Below, piece after piece: positions 7,418-14,194 of a stretch of 23,141 nt of DNA. The DNA comes from Microbacteriaceae bacterium (GTDB taxonomy: Bacteria; Actinomycetota; Actinomycetes; Actinomycetales; Microbacteriaceae). A program made the translations under genes and the position numbers. Where the stretch lies: contig JAPOHQ010000003.1 of the NCBI GenBank assembly GCA_029979375.1, forward strand, positions 15,435 through 38,575. Direction: 5' to 3'. The notes beneath the pieces were generated by a model. That model was given only the letters and a program-made list of their open reading frames with translations. It was not told where the DNA came from and did not search any database. Each line of letters begins with the position of its first letter. Position 1 is the stretch's first letter.

Positions 7418-7891
7418 CTACATGCCTAAGAAGCCGTCGAAACCACCCACCGAAACTAGCCAGCTGACCAAGATTGCAAAGATGGTGGCCCAGATCACCA
7501 TTGACGTGGCAATGATTATGGTCACCCTCAGGGGCTTCACCCCAGCAGCCACTGAAACGGCGGCGGCAAACTGAGTTCCGATGACAATCGGCCCCAAAAC
7601 GGCCATCCCCCAGATTCCATACTTGTCGAAACTCTTCTCTGCTTTAGCCCAGCGATCGGAGCGCGGCGCCTTGCCCTTTGCCTCGCGCCTCGAGAGTACC
7701 CATGCCCTTATCCCCGCACCGCCATAGGCAAAGACGGTGATGGTGATCAGGTTTCCTGCCGCAGCAGCAATCACAGTTAGCACTGGATCTAGGCCGAAAA
7801 TGATTCCCCCTGGGACAACACCGATGGCCTCAAACCAGGGGATTGCGCCAGCTATGAAGACTCCAAGGAGCCCCAGTTGCTCGAGATTCAT
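7418..7891 (-). CDS. COG2426 / 'small multi-drug export' family membrane protein
   Basis: A 157-residue integral membrane protein. The N-terminal segment with AGAIPWFEAIGVVPGGIIFG (about 14-33) is the signature of the family named putative small multi-drug export protein (Pfam PF06695, COG2426). Four hydrophobic segments are visible, about 5-33, 36-58, 85-115 and 122-148, with a basic loop around 66-85. The family name rests on weak evidence and I would not infer drug export. The ATG overlaps the DUF418 stop as ATGA, so it is the last gene of the glutaredoxin-DUF418 operon. No terminator follows; the vapBC promoter begins about 30 bases downstream. Confidence 0.8.
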   Translation of the reverse strand: MNLEQLGLLGVFIAGAIPWFEAIGVVPGGIIFGLDPVLTVIAAAAGNLITITVFAYGGAGIRAWVLSRREAKGKAPRSDRWAKAEKSFDKYGIWGMAVLGPIVIGTQFAAAVSVAAGVKPLRVTIIIATSMVIWATIFAILVSWLVSVGGFDGFLGM

Positions 7892-9051
7892 TTCTTTGCC
7901 GTAAAGAGCTTTGAGAATCCGGTCAGGGCGCTTTCGAGCGGACCGCGCGCTCTCCAGCGCAAATTCAGCAGCGCCAAAAGCGAAAGTACCACCCAGGTTG
8001 CAAAGGCGATCAAAGCAACCAAGCTGCCATTGAGTTCACCAAAGAGTCCTACTCCCCAGGCTGAGAACAAAACCGAGAAGACGACCGACTGGCCGATATA
8101 AATTGACAGCGAATGCCTGCCTGCTGCGCTCAGAAGCTTGATATCGCCTAGCTTTTGAACGAGCAGCCAGAGGATTCCGACATAGCCTGCCGACAGCAGC
8201 GGGGCTGTAATGAAATTAATGGTCAGCGAAGCCAGGAAGATCCCGAGGCTGTATTGCTCCGCTTGAGCGTTGGTGATGAACATGTATGCGGCGATTAGCT
8301 GCAGCGGCAAGCCGACTGCTGTGCCCCAAAAGGCAAAGGTCCTCATTCGCTCGGGATTGACCCCACCAGCCAAACCGTCCTTCCTGGAGACAAGGACACC
8401 AACCAAAAAGGCGACAAAGACCAGCGGCCCCTGCAACAGGAAGGCCTGCGGGGCGGTGATAGTCCAGAGCTCAAACCTGGCGGCAGCGGCCTCGAGGAAG
8501 CTGCCTCCGGCAAGCGCACTGTCCAGTCCAGAGACAAACTCATCATCGGGCAGAACCTTTCCCTTGGAGGCGAGGACTGCCTCGCCAACTACAGTCAGGA
8601 GCGAGAAGAGGGTAAAGAGTCCGGCGGTACCGAGGTAGAGCAGCCAGGCCCAAAGCTTTAGCGTCGACTCCTTGCGGAAGTAGAGCATGGCCAACACGAG
8701 TCCGAAAACTCCATAGACAAACAGAATGTCGCCATGGAAAAGGAATGTTAGGTGCACAAGACCAAAGAGAATCAGCCCGATTGAGCGCCATATCCAGCGC
8801 GGCCGGTTGCTCTTTTCTCCTGCGATCACATACTTCGCCGAGTAGCCGAACAGAAACGAGAAGAGCAGGTAGAACTTGCTCTGGAACAGCAACATCACGA
8901 TGAATGCCGCCACACCATTTGCTGACTCCGAAAGATCCTGGCCCTCAAAGCCGGCAACGGTGTCAATGGCAAAGTATTGAACATTGACCATAGCGATTCC
9001 CAGCAGGGCAAAGCCGCGGAGGATGTCAGGGAAACTGTCGCGTTTTATCAA
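7888..9051 (-). CDS. DUF418 family membrane protein
   Basis: A 387-residue polytopic membrane protein of unknown function. The N-terminus (SFPDILRGFALLGIAMVNVQ) and the C-terminus (AAGRHSLSIYIGQS near 315-328, then a helix pair and RWRARGPLESAL) are the DUF418 hallmarks, and about ten hydrophobic segments lie between. DUF418 proteins resemble membrane acyltransferases but no reaction is established. The start is TTG at 9051-9049, eight bases after the stop of a 42-codon gene; GTAGGTAGG just upstream is a poor ribosome site, so coupling to the small gene is likely. The downstream gene overlaps the stop by four bases. Confidence 0.85.
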   Translation of the reverse strand: MIKRDSFPDILRGFALLGIAMVNVQYFAIDTVAGFEGQDLSESANGVAAFIVMLLFQSKFYLLFSFLFGYSAKYVIAGEKSNRPRWIWRSIGLILFGLVHLTFLFHGDILFVYGVFGLVLAMLYFRKESTLKLWAWLLYLGTAGLFTLFSLLTVVGEAVLASKGKVLPDDEFVSGLDSALAGGSFLEAAAARFELWTITAPQAFLLQGPLVFVAFLVGVLVSRKDGLAGGVNPERMRTFAFWGTAVGLPLQLIAAYMFITNAQAEQYSLGIFLASLTINFITAPLLSAGYVGILWLLVQKLGDIKLLSAAGRHSLSIYIGQSVVFSVLFSAWGVGLFGELNGSLVALIAFATWVVLSLLALLNLRWRARGPLESALTGFSKLFTAKK

Positions 9052-9059
9052 TGGCCTAC

Positions 9060-9188
9060 CTACTTAAACTTTTTCAGCTTTGTGTGGGCAGTGTTTGCCC
9101 AAGGATACCTATCTGAGAGCTTCGCCAGCACAAAGAGCAGGATCGGAAACCAGAAGGTCTTTAGAACCCAGACAATCAGTCGTCTCAA
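9060..9188 (-). CDS. Small single-pass membrane protein, 42 residues, unknown function
   Basis: A short frame fills the gap between the glutaredoxin-like gene and DUF418. It starts at TTG 9188-9186, sharing TTGA with the glutaredoxin stop, and ends at TAG 9062-9060. The protein starts with LRRLIVWVLKTFWFPILLFV and then LAKLSDRYPWANTAHTKLKKFK: a basic N-terminus, one membrane helix (about 4-23) and a basic soluble tail. I do not recognise a family. Support: it fits the stop-to-start spacing of its neighbours exactly, removes an otherwise unexplained 133-base gap in a densely packed operon, and has the charge pattern of a membrane peptide. The TTG start and small size are the main uncertainties. 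Confidence 0.6.
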   Translation of the reverse strand: MRRLIVWVLKTFWFPILLFVLAKLSDRYPWANTAHTKLKKFK

Positions 9189-9454
9189 ACTAGAGCTTCC
9201 AGCTTTTCGAAGAACTCCTGATCGTGAATTCGCCACTTGGCAACAACCTCATCGTTGATCATCACCACCGGAAGGTCGTCATTGAACCGCTGCAAATCCA
9301 CCTGGTCAGCGATGTCGACCTCGTGGAAGGAGTACTCAGCCTCGGGGTGGGTTTCGCGGAAGTGCTTGAGTACCCTTGCGATGTCACGCTTGGCTCCCTC
9401 GCAGAGGTGGCAGCCGACTCTAGAGATCATTTTGATGTAAATGTGCTCGGACAT
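9185..9454 (-). CDS. Glutaredoxin-like protein (DUF836 type)
   Basis: An 89-residue thioredoxin-fold protein with the redox motif CHLC (Cys15-Cys18) in SRVGCHLCEGAKRD and the cis-proline segment DLPVVMIND at about 59-67. This matches the short glutaredoxin-like family (PF05768) commonly found next to the HAD phosphatase and bS22 genes in actinobacteria. It probably catalyses thiol-disulfide exchange in the cytoplasm; the partner is unknown. The ATG has TAGTCT exactly six bases upstream and no Shine-Dalgarno site, so it should be leaderless. It heads the operon with the 42-residue protein, DUF418 and COG2426, and is divergent from the HAD gene. Confidence 0.88.
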   Translation of the reverse strand: MSEHIYIKMISRVGCHLCEGAKRDIARVLKHFRETHPEAEYSFHEVDIADQVDLQRFNDDLPVVMINDEVVAKWRIHDQEFFEKLEALV

Positions 9455-9460
9455 GGTTCC

Positions 9461-9491
9461 AGACTATGCCAATAAGCCAAAGGCATAGACT
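9461..9491. promoter_or_regulatory. Divergent glutaredoxin/HAD promoters within an inverted repeat
   Basis: Minus-strand TAGTCT (9466-9461) is six bases before the glutaredoxin ATG and plus-strand TAGACT (9486-9491) is six bases before the HAD GTG. The two boxes are the ends of an inverted repeat, AGACTATGCC at 9461-9470 and GGCATAGACT at 9482-9491, with one mismatch and an 11-base centre. Both promoters thus read GGCATAGNCT. Confidence 0.55.
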
Positions 9492-9497
9492 TAGGCG

Positions 9498-10205
9498 GTG
9501 CCAGCTCAGTCAACGAAACCGAAGAAAATCGCGGCCTTCTTCGACGTTGACAACACCCTGGTTTGTGGCTCCACATCAATTCTTTTCGGCAAGGTTGCCT
9601 TCGCTGGGGGCAGCGTAAAGCGCCGCGATGTCTGGCGGTTCTTGTGGGAGCACGTGATGTTCATTCGCCGCGGCGAGAAGAACTCCAAGATGGCCGGAAT
9701 CAAGGACCGAGCGCTCTCCCTGACCAAGGGTCACTCCGTTGAGGAGCTCAGGGGTCTGATCGATGAGGTCTACGAGTCCGAGATAAAACCTCGTCTGTGG
9801 CCAAGAACTGTCGAACGCGTGAATCACCACCTCTCCCAAGGTCACGAGGTTTGGCTTGTCACGGCGGCTCCCGTTGAGCTAGCCGAGAAGATCGCCCAGG
9901 ATCTTGGTGCCACCGGAGCGCTTGGAACCATAGTTGGTCACGATGGCGAGGTGCTCACCGGTGAGCTGGTTGGGGATCCGCTTCACGGCAAAGCCAAGCG
10001 CAGAGCCGTTAAGAAGCTTGCGGAGGAGCGCGGGATTGGTCTCGGTAAGTCCTGGGCATACAGCGACTCGGTGAACGATCTCCCGATGCTATCTGCCGTT
10101 GGCAATGCGGTTGCGGTGAACCCAGATGCCCAGCTGCGGCGCTATGCGGTTGCGGCTGGCTGGGAGATTCTCAAGCAATACCGCAGGGAACTGCGCCAAA
10201 AGTAA
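9498..10205 (+). CDS. HAD-IB family phosphatase (SerB/CicA-like)
   Basis: A 235-residue haloacid dehalogenase-type hydrolase. Motif I is FFDVDNTLV with nucleophile Asp16 and acid/base Asp18; motif II is in VTAAPVEL; motif III/IV is YSDSVNDLPML near the C-terminus, the typical (G/S)DsxxDLPM element of subfamily IB. Members include phosphoserine phosphatase and lysophosphatidate or morpholine-type phosphatases, so the substrate is open. The GTG start has TAGACT six bases upstream and no ribosome site. It converges on the bS22 gene; its stop codon lies in the T-tract side of the bS22 terminator. Confidence 0.9.
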   Translation: MPAQSTKPKKIAAFFDVDNTLVCGSTSILFGKVAFAGGSVKRRDVWRFLWEHVMFIRRGEKNSKMAGIKDRALSLTKGHSVEELRGLIDEVYESEIKPRLWPRTVERVNHHLSQGHEVWLVTAAPVELAEKIAQDLGATGALGTIVGHDGEVLTGELVGDPLHGKAKRRAVKKLAEERGIGLGKSWAYSDSVNDLPMLSAVGNAVAVNPDAQLRRYAVAAGWEILKQYRRELRQK

Positions 10206-10207
10206 AA

Positions 10208-10226
10208 ACCCGCCACGCGGGCGGGT
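10208..10226 (-). terminator. Rho-independent terminator of the bS22 gene
   Basis: ACCCGCC (10208-10214) pairs perfectly with GGCGGGT (10220-10226) around a five-base loop. On the minus strand the stem is followed by five T residues (10208-10204) and lies six bases after the bS22 stop. The plus-strand side has no T run, so it works mainly for bS22. Confidence 0.8.
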
Positions 10227-10231
10227 AGTTA

Positions 10232-10330
10232 CTACTTCTTGTTTCGCCTCTGGTGGCGAGTCTTGCGAAGAAGCTTGCGGTGCTTCTTCTTAGACATGCG
10301 CTTGCGGCGCTTCTTGATGATTGAACCCAC
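10232..10330 (-). CDS. Ribosomal protein bS22 (AURKAIP1/COX24-domain protein)
   Basis: A 32-residue, extremely basic protein with sequence MGSIIKKRRKRMSKKKHRKL continuing LRKTRHQRRNKK. This is nearly identical to the actinobacterial small-subunit protein bS22, first seen as an extra protein in mycobacterial ribosomes and sharing the AURKAIP1/COX24 domain. The start is GTG 10330-10328, with GAGG about five bases upstream; the stop is TAG 10234-10232. It has its own predicted promoter (TAAACT at 10380-10375) and terminator, so it seems to be a single-gene transcription unit, suiting a highly expressed protein. The neighbours HAD, glutaredoxin and proC are its usual company in actinobacteria. 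Confidence 0.95.
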   Translation of the reverse strand: MGSIIKKRRKRMSKKKHRKLLRKTRHQRRNKK

Positions 10331-10351
10331 TAAAACCTCACTGATTCGAAC

Positions 10352-10380
10352 TTGCCCAACTGGGCAACCCTGAGAGTTTA
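10352..10380 (-). promoter_or_regulatory. bS22 promoter and 5'-end hairpin
   Basis: TAAACT on the minus strand (10380-10375) is a -10 whose first three bases are the stop codon of the upstream 2TM gene. It predicts a transcript start near 10368. The RNA would then open with a perfect hairpin, TTGCCC-AGTT-GGGCAA (10367-10352), about 21 bases before the bS22 GTG. There is no T-tract after it, so it is a poor terminator. Confidence 0.45.
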
Positions 10381-10656
10381 GCCCTTGCGCTTCAGGCGCT
10401 CAACCTCTGCATCAATATCGGCATCGGTGATTGGCTTGCTGCCGAGCTTGCCGTAGGCATCTAGACCCACGAAGAAAGCCGCAATACCCATGCCCAGGAT
10501 TACCCAGGCTGGCCAATAGGGAGCACTTGGTGAGGTTAGATACCAGACTGCAGACGTTAGGCCAACAACGAAGGCATAAACCCAGAGATAGACCTTGAAG
10601 TCTCGCTTCTTTTTAAGCTGCTTTTTCGCAAAGTCCCTTAGCGTCTCGTCGCTCAT
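10378..10656 (-). CDS. 2TM-domain small membrane protein
   Basis: A 92-residue protein with two hydrophobic helices (about 24-42 and 50-67) separated by the short loop SPSAPYWPA, with a basic helix before them (FAKKQLKKKRDFKVYLWVY). This is the 2TM domain pattern (PF13239), often found fused to or next to regulators. Its function is unknown. The ATG shares one base with the stop of the ArsR gene (TAATG), so the two are co-translated. Downstream, its TAA stop forms the first half of the proposed bS22 -10 box. Confidence 0.75.
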   Translation of the reverse strand: MSDETLRDFAKKQLKKKRDFKVYLWVYAFVVGLTSAVWYLTSPSAPYWPAWVILGMGIAAFFVGLDAYGKLGSKPITDADIDAEVERLKRKG

Positions 10657-11249
10657 TACTTCTTGTTAACCCTGCTTCTTATTTCTTGCGCGAAGTGTCC
10701 AGCCTCGGTCTTCACCTCGTCGACGACTTCCTCGACCTTCTCGCGGGCAATCCGCTCGAAGTCTTTAGCACCCTTTTCGGCTTCTACCCTGGCCTCGGCG
10801 AGCTTGCGGCCAAGTCTCTTACCGAGCTCCTTCGGGTCTGCGTCAATCTCCGCCTCATCGAGGCGAGCCTTGAGCTGATCGGATAGCCAAAGAGCCTTGT
10901 CGGTAATCCAGTGGCCAAGCTTTTCGCCGGCAACGCCGAGATTCTTGGCAAGGTCCTCCTCCTGCTCCGCCTCGAAGCCGAGGGAGAGGAAGTTGATCAT
11001 CCAGTCCTCGATCTCCTCTAAAGGATCGGGAGTTACTGAGTAAAAACGCTTTTGCCCATCCTCACGAGCTGCAACCAAACCCACCTCACGAAGGGTCTTG
11101 AGGTGCTTGGACACTGTTGGCTGACCAAGCTTGGTCTTCTGAACTAGCTCGGAGACCGTGAGCTCTCCCCCTGCGACCTGGGCCGCCAGTAGGGTCTCCA
11201 TGATCTTTCTGCGGGTGGGGTCCGCGACTGCTTCAAATATGTCTGCCAT
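10656..11249 (-). CDS. ArsR-family transcriptional regulator with long helical tail
   Basis: A 197-residue protein. Residues about 1-90 form a winged helix-turn-helix: FEAVADPTRRKIMETLL, then LTVSELVQKTKLGQPTVSKH as the recognition segment and DGQKRFYSVTP as the wing. No ArsR-type metal-binding cysteines are present. Residues about 100-197 are highly charged and helical in pattern (EARVEAEKGAKDFERIAREK and so on), twice the usual ArsR length, so this half may dimerise or contact the co-translated 2TM membrane protein. The ATG has TAGGCT six bases upstream and no ribosome site; the TAG of that box is also the proC stop codon. The ligand and targets are unknown. Confidence 0.85.
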   Translation of the reverse strand: MADIFEAVADPTRRKIMETLLAAQVAGGELTVSELVQKTKLGQPTVSKHLKTLREVGLVAAREDGQKRFYSVTPDPLEEIEDWMINFLSLGFEAEQEEDLAKNLGVAGEKLGHWITDKALWLSDQLKARLDEAEIDADPKELGKRLGRKLAEARVEAEKGAKDFERIAREKVEEVVDEVKTEAGHFAQEIRSRVNKK

Positions 11250-11255
11250 GGAATA

Positions 11256-11261
11256 AGCCTA
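11256..11261 (-). promoter_or_regulatory. -10 element of the ArsR-2TM operon
   Basis: TAGGCT on the minus strand, six bases (TATTCC) before the ArsR ATG. Its first three bases are the stop codon of proC. Confidence 0.5.
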
Positions 11262-12089
11262 ACCCTTCGGGTTTGCCAACTCCTGCGCTCTGGCAACCGC
11301 TGACCTAAGGGCCTTGTCGAACAGATGTGTCAGGTCCGCCTGGTCCAATGTCTCGATGATGCGAGCTGTTGTGCCGCCCGGAGATGTGACAGCTCGTCTC
11401 AGCTTGTTTGGCTCCTCACCGGTTAGCTCCAGGAGCTTGGCCGAACCAATGAGAGTTTTCTCAACCAGGAGCTTTGCTTGCTCTTCGGTGAAGCCCTGCG
11501 CTAGAGCAACCTCGTGCCACTTCTCAATGAGGAAGTAAATCCAGGCTGGACCGGAGCCAGAAATTGCGCTGAGCGCATTTATCTGGTCCTCCCTTACCTC
11601 AACAACGCTGCCGACCTGTTCAAAGAGCCAGGTTGCAACATCCAAGGATCGAGCTGTCGCGCTGTCAGCTGCGGCAAGCCCAGTAACCCCAGAGCCGACT
11701 AGGGCGGGGGTGTTTGGCATTGAACGGATGAGCTCGGGGTGACCGGGTAGGCGCTTGGCGATAGTCGCCAACTCGATACCGGCTGCCATCGAAACCACCA
11801 CCGCAGTGGTTGGAAGCTCTGCTGCTATCTCGTCAATCAGGTCCAAGAGCGCGTAGGGCTTGACCCCTAGCACAACCAGGTCGGAGTCCGCGGCTAGCAG
11901 CGAGTTGGCATCTGAGGCCTCTTCAACCGAGAGCGCACTGATACCAAGTTCGCGCAGGCTGGCTGCCGATGCTTCTGAGTTGGTGGTTGCCGAGATCAGC
12001 TTCGGGTGGTGGCCTGCGGCCAGAAGCCCCTTGAGCACACTCGAACCCATCGATCCGGTGCCGAGAAAGCACACCTTTAGCTTGTCCAT
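11259..12089 (-). CDS. proC: Pyrroline-5-carboxylate reductase
   Basis: Last enzyme of proline synthesis, reducing pyrroline-5-carboxylate with NAD(P)H. The 276-residue length is typical. The Rossmann motif is FLGTGSMGSSVLKGLL with GTGSMG at 10-15. The conserved central segment VVSMAAGI, the MPNTPALVGSG substrate loop, SGSGPAWIYFLIE and the C-terminal signature TSPGGTTARIIETLDQ are all present. The ATG is preceded at six bases by TAGGAT, whose TAG is also the stop of the upstream CPBP gene; there is no ribosome site, so a separate leaderless transcript is likely. Confidence 0.95.
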   Translation of the reverse strand: MDKLKVCFLGTGSMGSSVLKGLLAAGHHPKLISATTNSEASAASLRELGISALSVEEASDANSLLAADSDLVVLGVKPYALLDLIDEIAAELPTTAVVVSMAAGIELATIAKRLPGHPELIRSMPNTPALVGSGVTGLAAADSATARSLDVATWLFEQVGSVVEVREDQINALSAISGSGPAWIYFLIEKWHEVALAQGFTEEQAKLLVEKTLIGSAKLLELTGEEPNKLRRAVTSPGGTTARIIETLDQADLTHLFDKALRSAVARAQELANPKG

Positions 12090-12095
12090 AACTAA

Positions 12096-12101
12096 ATCCT
12101 A
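12096..12101 (-). promoter_or_regulatory. -10 element of proC
   Basis: TAGGAT on the minus strand, six bases (TTAGTT) before the proC ATG. Its TAG is the stop codon of the upstream CPBP gene. Confidence 0.5.
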
Positions 12102-12821
12102 GATTGGCAGTAGCGGGGCAATCAGCGGGTAGCCAATAAACACGGCGGTGTTCATGGTGGTGTGGGCGATAACCAGCGGAGCCACCCTTTGGAACCTCAT
12201 GAAGAGATAGGCAAACACCAGGCCCATCAGGAAGTTGCCCAAGAACGCAGAAAAGCCCTGGTAGAGGTGGTAGCTACCCCGGAACAGGCTGCTTATCAGG
12301 ACCACGGCAAATACCGTTACCTCGGGTCTCATCAGCTGCAACTTCTTGGCCAAAAAGGCAACCGCGATAATCTCCTCCTGGAGCCCGGCCCGAAGCGCTG
12401 CCAGAAAAAGCACAACCGGTGTCCACCAGTAGTCACCGAGGCTACTCGGGATCACCCTCGCGCTTAGCCCCAGTTGCAGAGCGACGACGTAGAGGCCGAT
12501 GCCAGGTATGCCGATCGCCAAGGGAAGCCCTAGACCTAGGAGGAAGTCCTTTGCCTTAGGAGCTAGGCCAATTGAGATGCCATCGAGCTTCAGGAAGTAA
12601 AGCGCCAGCAGCACCGGCACCAATGAGAGCCCAATCTGAACCAGCTGGCTGATCAGATCCAGCCAGGCCTGCTCTGCCAGGGGGCGGTTGATAGTCGTGG
12701 TCGACGCCGCCAAGCCACCTTCGCGCAATAGGTTGCGGGTAAGAGCAAGAAGCGAATAAATGGTGCTGGCACCGAGCGAAAGCATCAGGGTGAGCCAAAG
12801 CTCAAATGAGTGCTTGCGCAA
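12099..12821 (-). CDS. CPBP-family intramembrane protease-like protein (Abi/CAAX type)
   Basis: A 240-residue membrane protein with about seven hydrophobic segments and the three CPBP motifs near the C-terminus: an acidic pair in LQEEIIAVAFLAKKL, the FRGSYHLYQG histidine motif, and IAHTTMN as the HxxxN motif. The usual motif 1 EExxxR lacks its arginine here (EEIIAV). CPBP proteins cut prenylated or other membrane-bound substrates; the target is unknown. The start is TTG 12821-12819 with AAGGAG about five bases upstream. It is divergent from radA with 65 bases between the starts. Confidence 0.82.
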   Translation of the reverse strand: MRKHSFELWLTLMLSLGASTIYSLLALTRNLLREGGLAASTTTINRPLAEQAWLDLISQLVQIGLSLVPVLLALYFLKLDGISIGLAPKAKDFLLGLGLPLAIGIPGIGLYVVALQLGLSARVIPSSLGDYWWTPVVLFLAALRAGLQEEIIAVAFLAKKLQLMRPEVTVFAVVLISSLFRGSYHLYQGFSAFLGNFLMGLVFAYLFMRFQRVAPLVIAHTTMNTAVFIGYPLIAPLLPI

Positions 12822-12874
12822 CCTCGCTCCTTACAAACGCTGTGTAAAGAAGTTTAGGTGGGGGTGGCGGGAGG

Positions 12875-12880
12875 TAGTTT
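12875..12880 (+). promoter_or_regulatory. -10 element of radA
   Basis: TAGTTT six bases (TGTTCG) before the radA GTG, fitting a leaderless start. A GGGAGG run just upstream is too far (about 12 bases) to be an efficient ribosome site. Confidence 0.5.
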
Positions 12881-12886
12881 TGTTCG

Positions 12887-14194
12887 GTGGCCAAGACAAA
12901 GACCGAGTATCGCTGCACCGAGTGCGGCTGGACCACTGCGAAGTGGGTTGGCCAGTGCACGAGCTGCCAGGCGTGGGGAAGCGTCGAGGAGCTTGCCGGA
13001 GTCTCCAAGACAAAGCCTGCCAACATCTCCGCGACTAGGGCGGCAAAACCAATAACTCAGATCGAGGTGGCCGGCGAGGGCCAGTCACCAACCGGTGTTG
13101 GGGAATTCGACCGCGTGCTTGGCGGCGGACTGGTTGATGGTGCAGTGGTGCTGCTGTCGGGGGAACCTGGGGTCGGCAAGAGCACCCTGCTGTTAGAGGT
13201 CGCCGCAAGGCTTGCCAAAGGCGGCAAGAAGGTTCTGTATGTTTCGGCCGAGGAATCAGCCTCGCAGGTGAGCCTGCGGGCGAGGCGAACAGGCGCAGAG
13301 AGCGACAACCTTTACCTCGCAACGGAAACCGAGTTGGGTGGCGTGCTCGGACAGTTTGAAAGCCTGAAGCCAGAGTTGCTGCTGGTCGACTCGGTGCAAA
13401 CGGTATTCAGCGGAGACATCGATGGGGTCCCAGGCATGCCTGCCCAGGTAAGAGAGGTTGCCTCAAACCTCATTCGGGTTGCCAAGGAGAGCTCCACCCC
13501 GCTCGTCATGGTCGGCCACGTGACCAAGGACGGATCGATCGCCGGACCGCGAACCCTGGAGCACCTGGTTGATGTGGTCTGTCACTTCGAAGGCGATAGG
13601 CAGACATCCTTGCGATTTATCAGGACACTCAAGAACCGCTTCGGTCCTACCGACGAGGTTGGTTGTTTTGAGATGACGGGAGATGGAATCGTCGAGGTTC
13701 CGGACCCAAGCGCACTGTTCGTCTCTGAGAACTCAAAGGGCTTCTCGGGCAGCTGCATGACAATCACCATCGAGGGTCGCCGAGCGCTGCGTGCCGAAAT
13801 CCAGGCTCTTGTGGTTCGCTCCAGCACCCCGCAACCCAGAAGGGTAACCAACGGGGTCGAGTCCTCGCGGGTTGCAATGCTTTTGGCAGTCCTTGAAAGA
13901 AGGGCCGGGGTCTCGGTGTCGGACAAGGATGTCTACGTCTCAACAGTTGGCGGCATGAAGATAACCGAGCCGGCAGCAGATCTTGCGATAGCCCTTGCGA
14001 TTGCATCGGCGGCATCGGACAAACCGGTTCCCAAAGAGATTGCCGCTTTCGGTGAGATCAGCCTCAGCGGCGAGATTCGCGGAGTCACTAACCCAAAGCT
14101 CCGAGAGTCGGAAGCCACAAGGCTTGGGCACAAGCGAACCCTCGGATCGACAAGCGGGGATCTAAAGGCCGTTATCCGGCTCGCACTTAGTTGA
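12887..14194 (+). CDS. radA: DNA repair protein RadA/Sms (branch-migration helicase)
   Basis: RecA-like ATPase that moves DNA branches during recombinational repair. Domains in order over 435 residues: N-terminal zinc finger with cysteines 10, 13, 24 and 27 (RCTECGW, GQCTSCQAW); RecA core with Walker A GEPGVGKST at 92-100 and Walker B-like LLLVDSVQTV at about 164-173; the RadA-specific KNRFG motif at 249-253; and a C-terminal Lon-protease-like domain (about 280-435, with GGMKITEPAADLAIALAIAS). All key elements are present. The GTG start follows TAGTTT by six bases. The 3' end overlaps the next, convergent gene by eight bases. Confidence 0.96.
   Translation: MAKTKTEYRCTECGWTTAKWVGQCTSCQAWGSVEELAGVSKTKPANISATRAAKPITQIEVAGEGQSPTGVGEFDRVLGGGLVDGAVVLLSGEPGVGKSTLLLEVAARLAKGGKKVLYVSAEESASQVSLRARRTGAESDNLYLATETELGGVLGQFESLKPELLLVDSVQTVFSGDIDGVPGMPAQVREVASNLIRVAKESSTPLVMVGHVTKDGSIAGPRTLEHLVDVVCHFEGDRQTSLRFIRTLKNRFGPTDEVGCFEMTGDGIVEVPDPSALFVSENSKGFSGSCMTITIEGRRALRAEIQALVVRSSTPQPRRVTNGVESSRVAMLLAVLERRAGVSVSDKDVYVSTVGGMKITEPAADLAIALAIASAASDKPVPKEIAAFGEISLSGEIRGVTNPKLRESEATRLGHKRTLGSTSGDLKAVIRLALS

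Noticed and set aside
10352..10367. Hairpin as terminator of the ArsR-2TM operon
   Set aside because: No T-tract follows the stem on either strand. Attenuation cannot be excluded, but a 5' leader element fits the predicted promoter better.
12841..12886. SOS/LexA box upstream of radA
   Set aside because: No GAAC-N4-GTTC-type palindrome is present in the gap; only the TAGTTT -10 is supported.
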